DNA of 64,000 bases from Zopfochytrium polystomum. Taxonomy: Eukaryota > Chytridiomycota > Chytridiomycetes > Chytridiales > Chytridiaceae. Each line of letters starts with the position of its first letter. The stretch's first letter is position 1. The stretch lies in contig JAIVFJ010000007.1 in NCBI GenBank assembly GCA_025765615.1, positions 248,001-312,000 of the forward strand. Direction: 5' to 3'. This document shows positions 24,175 through 35,934 of this stretch, piece by piece. The notes beneath the pieces are model-generated. The model was not told where the DNA came from and made no database searches. It worked only from the letters and a program-made list of their open reading frames with translations. The position numbers and the translations under genes are program-made.

Positions 24175-24849
24175 CTCTTGCCGCGGTTAGTTGGTGGGGG
24201 GCTGGACGATGGATGTTCGGGGGGTCGGTGATATTTGAGTGTGATGGCGCCGCCTCGGTGTTGATGCGGGTGTGTGCGCGGTCGGGGTAATAGGAGCCGA
24301 GAAGTCCAGGATTTTGCGCTTGAACCAAACGGACGAGGCACGTGCGCACGTGATCCACGGAGCCAGTTCCGCCGAAGGGACAACGAGTCTGTCTGTCTCT
24401 GTCTCTGTCTGTCTGTCTGCCTGTCTGCCAGTCTGTGTTTCGGAGCCGCAGCATCAACAAATTGGGCCGACGGGAGTCGGGCAGCTCCCGTCCAATGTCT
24501 GGTGGCTGCATCTCTCTGGGCCACCCCCACCCGGCGAACAAGCAGCTCCCTCCCTCCCTCCGTGTCCGTGCCGGTCAAAGTATTTGTTGGTCGGGTGAGC
24601 AAATACTTGGAAGAATTGGGCAGCCTTGCACACACACAGCTGGGCAAACGATTCTGCCCCATCCCCTTCGAGCATATTTTTATTTGAGGGATTATGAAAA
24701 TGAAGTTATCATCAATTACGCACTGCCAACCAAACCGCCGATTCGGCGGGCCGTGTAAGTTGGGGAGGCGAATTTCCAGGACCACAGAACGCGGCGTTTC
24801 AGGCGACGCTCCGCCCAAGTGTCTGCAAAGACCTGGATGGATAATCTAA
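24175..24849. other. Intergenic region with TCTG microsatellite
   Basis: Upstream region of the acyl-CoA ligase and 3' flank of the SFI1-like gene. Apart from the TCTG-rich run at 24387-24436 I see no coding signal. Confidence 0.55.
24387..24436 (+). repeat. Imperfect TCTG microsatellite
   Basis: Tandem TCTG units with TCTC and TGCC interruptions over about 50 bp in the intergenic region. Confidence 0.9.
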
Positions 24850-27800
24850 TCAATAATGTCCACCATGATCTACGCAAACCAATGTGCGTCGAACCAGTTT
24901 TCGCTCTTTCTCAAAGCGCGCGGTCATGTACGCGTGTCGCCAAAGGCTGAAAGCGCGCGCCGTTTGTGTCCGGAAACGAAAATTCTCGGCTTCCTCGCTC
25001 AGCTGAAGAAGCCGATCCGCGGTAATTCGCAAAATTGCCGAGGAATTAGAACGGCTGCTTCGTGCTGAAGGCGTTCCGCCGTCCGAGCCACCCTTGGGTC
25101 GGGCTTGGGACAGACGGTTCAGAATCGATCGATTCGCCATCACGATTTCTGCGGCGGCGGGGCGGGGTGAAATCGTGCGAAAAAGGGTGAAGTCGGACGC
25201 TGCAAGCCCCCGACCAAGGTGCAACGCCGCCATGCGGCACCAGCGGAAGTACGTGCGAGACAGAAGCTGTCGGCGGTAGAAATCGTCCGCAGTCCCCTCT
25301 CGTGCCTCATCTTGGATGTTGTGAGAACACAATAACAATGTTTCAGAAAGATTTATACCGCTGCTGCTCCAAACGGCCCGCCTCCACCGATTCAACAATG
25401 ACTTTGCTCTAAAACGATCGGCATCTGTACGAAGCGCTGCTTGGTCAGCCGCCCAGCAATGCCAGAACAAAAGCACCTGGCCCATGTCCAATTGTTAATG
25501 GAGAGCGTGGTCAACTTTTCTGCACGAACCCTTCGCTTCATCACGAGCACTCTCCGATTGTCTCGTCGCGCCATGACCCTTGAGCTCCAATGGGACCAAA
25601 CTCTGAGCAATAGGTCGACTTGGTTGCGTTGCGCAGCCTCTAAGCCCTTTCGCTTCATATGCTTTGAGAAATTAACGAACTGCTGGCACGCGTTCAATGT
25701 TTTACCTCAATGACACCAATCCGACTTCGCCAAGCCAACCAAGTCCGCACAAGGATTCTGCCAGCTTTTCTCTCATTGTGCCGCCGAAAACGGTGTTCCA
25801 ACCTCCACGTCGTGAAAGAGCCATGCAAGATGACAGTGCTCATTGAAGAGCGTGAGATTGTTGGCCACTTCTGTTCGCTGAAACTGTAGCATTAACTCTT
25901 CTTGCTGTCCATTCAGAATGTGTATTGCTTGTATGTGACTTTTCCAGGCTTCGATTTGTGGGTGAGCAGCTTCGGAAACACAATAAAGCAGACCTTGAAA
26001 AATGCGGAGAACCAAAGCCTTTTGAAGGATCATGGCAATCGTGACAGAGAGTCTCGCTGTCCGCTCTGCTGATATTGACAACCGCCAGACATTTCTCCAA
26101 CGCTCGAAGGCCCAAAAGCACAGCCTTCGACGCCGAAATGTCTCCGCTCTTTGCGTCAAACCGCGGTCCCTTCGCTTCGAGACCCAGCATTTGAATGCGG
26201 TAAACGTTAGATTCAAACGATGATGATCGTCCGCGACAGTGGCCGCACAAGCCAGCGCACGCTTTTGTTCCAAAGCGCCGCGCCACGCACGCCACCATCG
26301 CCTCTGTCGGGATGTTAGAAACTGAATTGCCGCTGTCGTGACCAAAGTGCGCCGGAGCACAACAGCCGCTTGCAGCGCCGAGAAAGCTGTTCGGAGCACA
26401 ATCGCCCGCCGATGCTGATACGCGACGCGAAGACTGACGCGCTCATCTATGCGGGTCCAAGTTGCTCGGTGCCACTCGCGAAACGCGGATCGCTTGTACG
26501 AAACAAGTGCAGTCCTTTCCGCCTGTTGCCTTTTCAGTCTCGCTCTTGCCCAAATCGACCAAGCTTGATTCAAAATGGTTTTCACGCGGTGAATTTCGGC
26601 TTGCTTCGTTGCGTTTTCGAATGTTGGAGTTGGCGCGCTTGCGCCACGAATCAAAGAAAGCCCTCAGCAAGGATTTATTCGCAGCATCCGAGACTCTCCG
26701 CGCGCGTAACTGCATCGAAGCTTGTTCCTTCCATCGCCGAAACCAGATGATTTGCAAATAACGATTGTGATGGTGTGTAGCCAAGCTAGCTAGCAATACC
26801 TTGCGAGCAGCGAAATCCCGCCATCGGAAAAAGCCTTCGCGGGTAATCCGTTTTGTGGAGATCGCTTTTGCAATGCTCATACGTCGCGTAGGGTTGGCCC
26901 GGGTTGCTGACCGTGAGCTGTGAGCAGCGCTTACAAGGTTTTGCGACTTGTTGAAGTGGTCATAAGAATTCGCCCTAATATTGCCTCGTCAACTTACCCC
27001 CCCGATTTGGTCCCTTGGTGTCAATTCGAGCGAAACGGTGAGATCATGCACGAGTAACAAGGGGCTCCTTACAGAGAATCTCCTGACGTGCAAGTCCAGG
27101 CCTTCTGCTCGATACCACCACAATCGCAATACTCTTGACTTCAATCGTTTGCAGTACAGCAAGTCCGCCAGCTTGCCTTGAAGCGAGAATATGAGCGAAG
27201 ATCTCCATGTCGCCCAAGCCGATATCAACAAGTTGCTGCAAAAAAGCTTATCCGCAAACGTGTTTTTAGTCGCTTCTCTCCAAGTTAACAAGCGAAAGCG
27301 CAGATATTGTTGACATTTCTGGAAAATCTTTGGTTTACTCCCCTTCCCAGTCAAAGAAATTCGGTTCTTACCGAGCGACAAAATCGCCTCAACTTGGTGT
27401 AATTCTTCCACTTTTTGAAAAGATGCTCAAGATGCCGCCTTCTGAACTCAAGAAAGACGAGCTCAACGGCTTCCTTCTTCCTTTTCGCCTCGAAATATCG
27501 CCGTCTCCAAAACGAAAAGGCCCGATGCTGAAGGGCTGCAAAATTTTTAGTGGTGTTGTCCTTTGAACAAATCTGTCGACACAGACTATTGCGATAGACT
27601 TCCGAAGAGATAGTCTTCAACCTGAGCGACAGGTGCCAAAAATTAAAGGAAGTCCTGTGGTTCACTTTAATCGAACACAATGAAGACTCGAGATTCAGCT
27701 ACCCAACAATTCTCTTTGTCCAATACTCTTGAGCATGTTGAGCTTGCTGATGCAGAGCCACTGTTCGACGCCTCCAGTCAGAAAAGAACCGGCGAGTCAA

Positions 27801-30780
27801 CTCCTTGAACGGTGCGGTGTCAGTTTGACTTATAATTCAAGCTTACATTACCTGTCCGCTTTGATGGACGAAACGTTTCATCATCAACATGAGGTTCCTG
27901 TCTCCGAAGTGCAAATCGCCATCCTGTCAAAAGTAAGGTGGTTAGCAGAGCAAACAAAAAGCTCTCCTCCCGACTTTGAAACCATTGGGCTTGTTGAGAA
28001 CGAACCCACTGCTGTTCAAAAGCGCTGACGATGAGCTGCTGATTCAGTTTACGACGTTCAATTAACCTTTTTGGGAGATTTAGGGAAAACGCACAGAGTA
28101 AGTTCTCGCACCTGCTTCTCCACACGATCCACGAGCTTGACAGTGTCAGGTGTTGGTACAGTTGCACGGCCAGATGACTTTGGCCGTTCGTGAGGTCGAG
28201 CTGCTCCTTCCAAATAGCTATTACTCGCCTTTGAAGATTTCCTGAATGTAGAATCTATTCAGTTTGATTAGAAAAGAGTATAAGCGTCAAGAGGTTCACC
28301 TCTGCCGCCGCAAAAATCAGCTGTCTTCTTCTTCTTTCTGCGACCCAAATCTTGAGTGTATTCACAACGATTCTCGCGCCCGAGTACGCGGTCGCCGCTG
28401 AACTCCATGTTATATTCAAAATGAAGGAAACCTTTCTTACCTTGAACCCACTGAGACCGATCCTGCAAATTTACTTTCTGTTAGTTCGATTCAGACAATC
28501 GACACAAACCATGTACGCGGCCGTCCAAAGAGAAAAGGCCTGTTCCAGCAATCGCCTCCGGTCAAACGACGAGGAGCGCCTCGCTTGATAATTACGCGTC
28601 CACAGCTTGAAAACTGCAGACTGGATTCGAGCCGACGCGGCCTTCGACCAGTCGGAGAGCCTCTGGGTCATAGGCACTAAGAGGCGGTTGATTCGAGGTC
28701 ACTTTACCTGCAATCTTTGCCATCGCTGTAACCATATTCTCAAGGCTGTCTGTACCAGGTGTCTTTGGCGTATTGACGCGAGTCGTTGACTGAATTCACG
28801 AGATTGCTGGCTACCCATCAGTAATTTTGCCAATTTTGTTGCTCTCTCACTTTCTGCTTTGCTGTTCGAACCAGCCACGTCGAGAAATACTTACGGAGAA
28901 CAAATCTCCGGGCTTCTCTCGCGCTCAGCCTTTGATGGATCAGATACCTCAAAAGCGTAGTTGCACGAACCATCGAATTTGCCACGTCGAAAAGATGAAC
29001 TGCTGTACGATGATCCCTTTCGATTCCTCCATCAAAAGGAGCCGCTTCTGTAATCGGCGTGATTTTGCTCTTGAGGATTGTTAGAAATGGTAAAGGATGA
29101 AGCAATGCTCGTTACGTTTGTCTCCACGCATTGAAGATTCTTGTTTTCAGTCGTGTGCCGAAATCTTTCCCAGCATGGTTTATCATATCGAAAACTTGGG
29201 CTCGCCGCTTTGTTCTGCTCCGCTTGATCAGTCAGATGCGTTGAAAGCGCGAGAACACAAACTCAGCGTTCCACTTGAGCAAAATCGTTTTCAGCGTCAC
29301 CAACTGTCTTTCGCGCTGTAAGCTTGCTAAAGTACATGCTGAGTACACTCCAATTAGAGCTTGGATGGCTGGTTCCCCGAACAACTTTACCATGCAAACA
29401 TCGATTCCTCCAAAGTTCGAAATGCTTCTTGAGTACCTGTGAGCGACTAAGTTTCCACGCTACGTCTGACAGGTCCTGTACGTCCGTCCTTTCGAGAATT
29501 TTCTTTCTCCAAAGCTGCGAAATGTACGCATCTTGTGTAAGAGAATAATAATATAATCATGTGAGGGGAACCTGGAAAGCATGCAGTTGAGTATTTTTGC
29601 GCATCGAGCGGCCGAATAACTCCTCCGCGACATCCAATCGTCTTTTACGGGTTCGGTGGAGGCTTGCTTTTGCCTTCCAACAAATGAACCACTTCCGCAG
29701 GCCAACTCCTGACTGGAAACGGTTAATGGACTCTCGGATTGATTGTGCATTTTGTTGGAAGGCTTCAAAGGCTATTCTGCAAAGCAAGCGCTCATGCGAT
29801 ATCTGTTTGCGCCAGATGAGAGATGACATTAGGCTAGTGATTACGCCCAACGTCACCTTCCTGGACCGGTACGCTTCATGCCAAGCAATGAAGCATCGCT
29901 CGATAAGGCGCTTCTGCCAATACTCTGCAGAGGTTAACCAGGTTTTCACAATTCTCTTTCGGGAGTTTCGGGATTCAGCGGTTATTCTGAAACGACGTCA
30001 GTGTCTCTCTAATCTGTTGTACTAAATCAACCTTCGCCAGGCGTCGAACACTCTGGAGGCAGTGACAAAGTCTCGACCTCTGAACGATGATTGAAATTTG
30101 GGTATCGCTAATGAAGAAGGGACGGGTGGGATCATTGGGCCTTTTCGGTGCGGTTGAATGAGAAGAAAGTCGAGCGAAAGTAACAAGTCCACCGGGGCAG
30201 TAATACCTGGGCGGCTACTGTAAAGGCCGTGACTCGCGGACAAAATTGAAGAAGGTTCGACTAGTGTGGGACCTGCGGGCAGAAATGAAGTGGAGGGGTC
30301 CTCAAACATTCCGGTGGGCAGGGAGACTGATGAAACGTCGGTGTTTGGAAACTTGGACAATCGGACCTTAAACTTTGATTGACAAGGTGGTGGGTTTTCA
30401 AAGCCCACCTTTTCGACCTTATCCAGCCGTTCCATCCACTCCAGCTTGGGAAATTGGCGAAAGAGAGAGACTAACAGGGTCCGGACTGCATCGGCACGGG
30501 TACGAGCTTCGTAATCGGCGCTGGTCACCGCGTGCAGCGCTCGGAGTACGTTGAGCAATGACGCTTCGGATGAATGGTCGGAAGGATGGCCGGGTGAGGA
30601 CGTGGCGAGCGTCACCACCGCCCGCAGGACAGCCACGTCTTGGGGATTGGTTCGCACAGCCGGAGCGGCAAGACTGTACCGCAACTGAAGCGGCGGTGGC
30701 GGCTGCTGCTGCTGCTGCTTGAGGTGAGTGGCAGCGGGAACGCGCAGCAGCGGCTCGGCTGCTTTCGTCCTCGGCATCAT
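24850..30780 (-). CDS. SFI1-like protein with centrin-binding repeats
   Basis: Very long, multi-exon protein made of irregular helical repeats, each with a conserved tryptophan in an (F/L)xxWR pattern: AFSLWRHAYMTARFEKERKL, LLRVWSHWSSRVMARR, AFREWHRATWTRID, ALRVLRIFQGLL, FERWRNVWRLS, AFFDSWRKRANSN, AFSFWRRRYFEAKRKKE, LFKKWKNYTKLRR and AFSLWTAAYMVCV. This is the signature of Sfi1, which binds one centrin per repeat and builds filaments at spindle pole bodies or basal bodies. The N-terminal exon (30780-30030) is a Gln/Pro-rich then helical domain without repeats. Start: ATG at 30780 (a second ATG follows directly; an upstream GTG is not used). Stop TGA 24850-24852. Individual exon borders were not all resolved. 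Confidence 0.75.
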
Positions 30781-30854
30781 CGGGGTCGATCGACACCACA
30801 CGCACCCTTCACACCAAAAGAAAACAACCAAATCCTGAAAAACTCAACAAATAA

Positions 30855-32535
30855 ATGGATGACCAACTGCTCCCAACCGCCGCGGAGCTGCGATCTGTGC
30901 CGCCAATGCCGTCGCCAGTGCTCGGGCCGGCGCCGGTCGTCTCCAGTGCACCAGCCTCCAGCTCTCACGGCACCAGGTAAATGCGGTGTCTCTTGATGGA
31001 TCGCACCGAATGCAGAATGCATTATTCCGTCCGCTGGATGGGCCAGCTCTGAACTTCAATCCCACACAGCAACCACCACCCGTTGGCCGAAGAGTTCGAC
31101 GACGACGACGACGAAGACCAGGACATTATGGAGGTTGCCAAAGCCGTGGCACCACCGACCGCAAACCCTGTTACCGAGTTGAATTCGTGGGCGGCGTCAG
31201 CGTGGGGATCTCTGTCAAAGCTTTCGTGGGGTTCGATTGTGGACACCGTTGTCAAGCAGGTGAAGTTGCCTTCGCCACCCACAAGCCATTGACCAAAATG
31301 TATGATCTGCGATAATCAGACTGAGGTTGTGGTTGACGTCTACAAGCGGTTTGTGATCTTTTAACGGTCAGAGCCTCCATCGATCACTGAGTGAAATCGT
31401 TATACACTAGAGACATCAGCGAGTTCGTTTCTGTAGTGGCAGCCGAGTCTTCAGCAAGCGCCGATGCCTTATCGTCCTCACTATCGGTGACTGCCAGCGA
31501 CAGTCCAGAAGCGCGATCAAGGTCGTCAATGTCTAACAACCTATCTCAATCCGCCGTCACCATAGACCCAGTTGAAACTGTTACATCGACTGTCACTCGC
31601 GCCGTTGCAAACTTAGAGTTGTTGGCAGACAACGCTGAGAACTTCCTGGAGAGGGTCACGTCAGGATTCGGAACGTTGCTGAGCAATGCCGTGGTCCTGA
31701 CGGCGCCAGAGGAGCAGCAGTCACCAGCTGGAAAACGGCGAATTTTGTAAGTTGATGCGTGGCTTATTTCTGTAAGCTTACTTCAACCTTCGTGAAGGTT
31801 TGACCGAAAGTCTGCGAGTGTCGCGGCCGCACGTCAAGACCCTGCAACTTTCCTCATCGACCCCCTCATTCTATCCCCAAATGCTCCTCCCTCAGCCCAA
31901 GAACGAGCGGATCGGTTTTCAGAGTTCAAAGATCAGTTCAAGATGACCGAATATTCCAGTCAAGTTGCACGACTACTCGATGAAGACAAAGAGCTGGAAA
32001 GATTGATGGAACGGATAGGTAAAACGTGATTTAGTTTGTGCTCCAGGTGCTTATTTGAGCTTTTGTAGTGCCGTCTCAAGTGTCACCTGAAGACTTCTGG
32101 ATTCGATATTTCTTCAAAGTTGCAGAGGTTGTTCGGGAAGAAGAGACCCGGAAACGGCTCATGCAAGGTCTGTTGTAGATTTAATATCGTCTGGCTAATC
32201 CAGTCCAATAAGATGCATCGCTTATGGAAGACGAATTCAAATGGGACTCGGACGAAGACGAAGTCGAACCGTCGCCTTCGAAGGCAGCTCAGTTACCCCC
32301 TGCTCTGGCCCCCAATGCGACCGAAGGGTCTGCTTCATCAAGTCAGGCACTTTTACCTCCACGCTTGGAAAAGCTCACAAGTACTGGTGGTGAATCCGTA
32401 TACACAGATTCCAGCTTTGAAGTAGTCAACTCCCAAAAGCCAGATTCACGGACATCACTAGAATCCGACGTTGTTCAGGTCAAAACAAACGAAGTTGCCG
32501 AAACGTCCGCTCAAGATTGGGAAGAGTGGGAGTAG
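30855..32535 (+). CDS. BSD-domain protein (BSDC1-like)
   Basis: Cytosolic protein with a BSD domain, a three-helix fold found in TFIIH p62 and in BSDC1/synapse-associated proteins. Seen: acidic stretch EEFDDDDDEDQDIMEVAK, amphipathic AASAWGSLSKLSWGSIVDTV, TEVVVDVYKRDISEFVSVV (matches the VYKRDLxEF block of BSDC1), ATFLIDPLILSPNAP, LMERIVPSQVSPEDFW and the BSD tail FWIRYFFKVAEVVREEE, then an acidic tail ending QDWEEWE. Seven exons (30855-30976, 31070-31259, 31320-31348, 31411-31746, 31798-32018, 32069-32167, 32213-32535); exon 3 is only 29 nt. Role in this organism unknown. Confidence 0.85.
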
Positions 32536-32600
32536 CAATTGAAGCATGCGAGGGGTAGATTCAGAAACAGTGGTTTTGGGCGATAGTCGTTCAGTATATT

Positions 32601-34101
32601 TTAAATATGAGTGCTTGCAACATCCGCCTTGCTATCTTCTGGCTCCAATTTGAAAGTATCACGATGTCGCTGCATCCTGGCCACTTGACTGATTGGTAGA
32701 GCCTTCTTCTGCGGCAGTGAGCTTCCCTTTGATTTGCGGCACGTTATCATCGTGTGTAGTAGAAATGGTTGAAGCTGTATGTACTTACTGCGAATCTTTG
32801 AGGTGACTTCTTTTTGAAGATGCACTGCGTTCTTTGCCGATTTAAAGAATGGGTGTCGGAGTAGTTCCGCCGCTGTGGGCCTAAGGTCCTCGTTGTAAGT
32901 CATGAGGGACGTTCCAGAGTTCACCTTTGTCGCGGGTCTTTTCTGATGCAGGCGTTCACCATTCTGTAAAAGTGCTTGCTCAGAACTTTATTCGTCTTGA
33001 TCGCAGGACAGTCAAACTCGAGCTTGCTGAGTAGAATCTGAATGGAGTCAAAATGGAAACCGGCGACACGAGCCACTTACTTTGAGTGGGGGCCATTCAT
33101 CGAACGGAGTTTGATTGTAAGCAAGCTCGATTGCTGTAATGCCAAAACTGTAAATATCAACCTTTTCGTTATAGTTCGAGTTCTGTGCAGCAAGGATAAG
33201 CAAAGACCAGTTGTTTGTTTGTTATCCATACTTGAGCCATGACCTCGGGCGCTGCCCACTCGATGTTGTCGCCAACCAAAGAAAAAACTGACTTGACGTA
33301 CTCTCCTCCCTGCGAAAGGCATGCGAGCTGCCGCAGGCCAGTCACTCTGACCTCGCCATTATTGTCCAAAAGGATGTTATCGGATCGAATGTCGCTGAAA
33401 GACCACGCTGTAAGTAAAGGAGAAGAATGGACCACGGAGTACCCACTTGTGAATCATGTGGTTCTCGTGGAGGTAGACGATAGCATTGAGCGCTTCCTTA
33501 AGAATCGTCGCAACCACGTCTTCGCTGAAACCATCCGCAAAGCATTCTTTCATGATTCCGCGACAAGATCCTAATAGGAGAAACGATATGTGTGAGACCG
33601 TTGATCCAGAAGTTGGGTTCACTTTACCCGGCTCCACCGGGAAAGTTACGCTCCACAGTCTTTCATTCTCGATAAAGCTGAGAAAGTATGGAAGAATGTT
33701 GGGGTGGCTGCACAAAGACGCGTTCTTGACTGTTCGCTACGGAGTGACGCGGCGTTAGATCCGCGTAACAGTCAGTCGCGTGCAACAGTCCCTGAACTCA
33801 CAGTCAATTCTTCAACATACTCGTAGTCCGGAGAGAGGCTGAGATCGGTGTATTTCAGAGCGACATATTCTCCAGTTGGAATGAAACGCGCCAGACAGAG
33901 GTAAGAAACATCGTCGACGCCGCCTGCCGTTTCATGTGAGTTTCATGGAAAATCGACAAGCGACTGGCCCCACCGAATGTCGCTAAGGAGCTCGTACTCC
34001 GTGATGTTGGCAGAAAATACGCTCGGCTTGAGTCGTGGCACTGGCGTCTGACCATACCCACGTCAGTCTTTATAGATCAGCCCGGAACGTTGGCAAACCA
34101 T
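32601..34101 (-). CDS. STRAD-like STE20 pseudokinase
   Basis: Protein-kinase fold, STE20 group. Seen: YLCLARFIPTGEYVALKYTD (VALK lysine kept), CSHPNILPYFLSFIENERLW, the catalytic-loop segment HNDIRSDNILLD once the 33,4xx intron is removed, then EVRVTGLRQLACLSQGG where the DFG aspartate should be, IEWAAPEVMAQ, NEKVDIYSFGITAIELA and LRPTAAELLRHPFF. The GLR string in place of DFG is a hallmark of STRAD, the pseudokinase that activates LKB1. Loss of the magnesium-binding aspartate predicts little or no catalysis. Start: an ATG at 34099-34101 directly abuts a donor (GTTTGC), joining to TPVPRLKPSVFSANITEYE; this first exon is tentative, and the glycine-loop exon border is unresolved. Confidence 0.78.
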
Positions 34102-34388
34102 TGTTGTGCTGTTTCATTCATAACATTTTTTCGTAGGAGGTCCGCAAAACTGACAGCACCCCGGACTTGCGTCCGGCTGCGAGTGTAGACTAAAATATTT
34201 CGGAGAGTTTAAGTTATCCCTTCCTTGGAGTCGTCGCTTTGTACTTCAATTCTCCCTCACACCAGTGATGGATTCAGGGAAGAACATGCCAAAACAAGTG
34301 TTTTATTTACAGTTCACGCTCCGTGGTGAGAATGGGTTTATCTAGTAAAAAGCACTTTAACTTCTTCAGCGTGATGCCCGACATCTGA

Positions 34389-35872
34389 TCAGTCCATGCC
34401 TCTTCCACTAACCGCAAAGAGATCGAAAGCGATATTCCCCTCGAGAGGTGTGGACCAGACCTCCTTCCTCACCAAATCTACTATGGCAATGGACTGAATT
34501 TCCGCGAAGTCATGCAAAACAAGAAGGGGACTTGCCCTTGGACGAGCGTTGAATCGAGACCAGCAAAAAATTCGTGTATCGTCCATATCCATCGCTTGAA
34601 GTCCCTCGACATGTACATCTTCGCCAACGTCCTACCTGCCACGATTCTGGAATGATAGTTTCCGGCTGCACCTGAGGGTTCGCTCCAAAGCCGACAAGAG
34701 GGAAAATGTCAAGGCAGAAACCCTTGTTCGCTGGATCTTCGGAAAATATTGCAAGGCGGGTTGCACCATATACAGGTCCGGGCAGGTGGCGGGTTGGAGT
34801 TCCAAAGAGAGCCACAGGTGTTTCGGTACGAAGGTGCATCAACCAGCCTTCGTCACAGTAACGGCGACGATGTGGCCAAGGAAGATCGGATGCTATGCCC
34901 GTCCCGTTTATGGAAGTCACATCTCTCCAATTTCGAGTGGAGTAATTTAGAGAAAACACTAGTTCAAAAGCTGGACTCGACAAGATTTGGCCAAAAAAGC
35001 AGCCTCCGCCGTTTTCTGGAGGCCAAATACACGTGGACTGCAAAGCACCCATAGGCTGATTCAGTCGACACGGTACAATCACCCTCGGGAATATAGTTTG
35101 CAATAGCCGAGGACAAACTTTGCGCCAAACGGTGGTCAAGAACAAGATCGGACTTCTTCTCACACCATCTGTACACCGTAAACTGTGAAGTCAGGGGCTC
35201 AAAGCGAAAATTGTATTCGACGAGCAAGTCTGTCCTTAATATCTGGGTTATCGTGTCAGGCGCGAGCCGAACTGACAATCGAAACCACTCTCCAGAGCAG
35301 ATATCGTGGAATGCCCAGGCCACCTTGCCATCTTGCGAACTTCCACCCAATTCGTCCATCGGAACGAGGCAGCCAGACCGGTTGGCAAAAAAGCAAGGGA
35401 TCGCCACTTCGCAGCTCCTAGCATAAAGGTGAAGAACTCGGCGGCTCGGTCTCCAGTTCGCGCCTGGAAATTTCGCGAATAATTCCTCTGGTGGGGAGGA
35501 CTGTGGCGGTGTAAGCCGGGATCCTCGTGCAATGTCGAGGCGGATGGGAGGTTTGAATAGCCGATGAGTTAGATCAGATGGCGAAGAACTGGCACGGGTC
35601 CTGTTAATATGCCGGACATCCAGTCGGGCGACGAGATCAACGACCTCGAAGTGTGGAACGGTTCGCAAGCACGCCAAACGGTGCAACGGAAAGCCGAGGG
35701 CGCTGTCAGATAGCTGGCGTAGGATCCGTAGCCAAACGATCCGATGGTGAAGGAGAAGGCGCCTTCTTAGTGATCGCGAGCAGGCGGCCAGACGAAGCGC
35801 AGTTGAAGCATCTAAGAGGGAGCCGACTTCGACAAGGACTTCGTTGATGGCAAGGAGGTCTGGACACGCCAT
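34389..35872 (-). CDS. F-box-like protein
   Basis: Begins with a probable F-box: LAINEVLVEVGSLLDAST, ALRLAACSRSLRRRLLLHHR, which would link the protein to SKP1 in an SCF ubiquitin ligase (inference). The remainder, including VAWAFHDICSGEWFRLSVRL and GATRLAIFSEDPANKG, is not recognised. Near 35060-34990 the frame changes by +1; a 34-nt GT-AG candidate intron (donor GTGTCG, acceptor TTTGCAG) would fix it but is much shorter than other introns here. A second intron near 34620 leads to the last exon ending VSGRGMD. Lies 62 bp downstream of the stop of the NLR-like gene, same strand. Confidence 0.5.
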
Positions 35873-35934
35873 GTCTCAGTTTGGTCGGGTGGCACAGCCT
35901 TAGGGGTAAAAACTTTACCTCATGCACAATTTAT

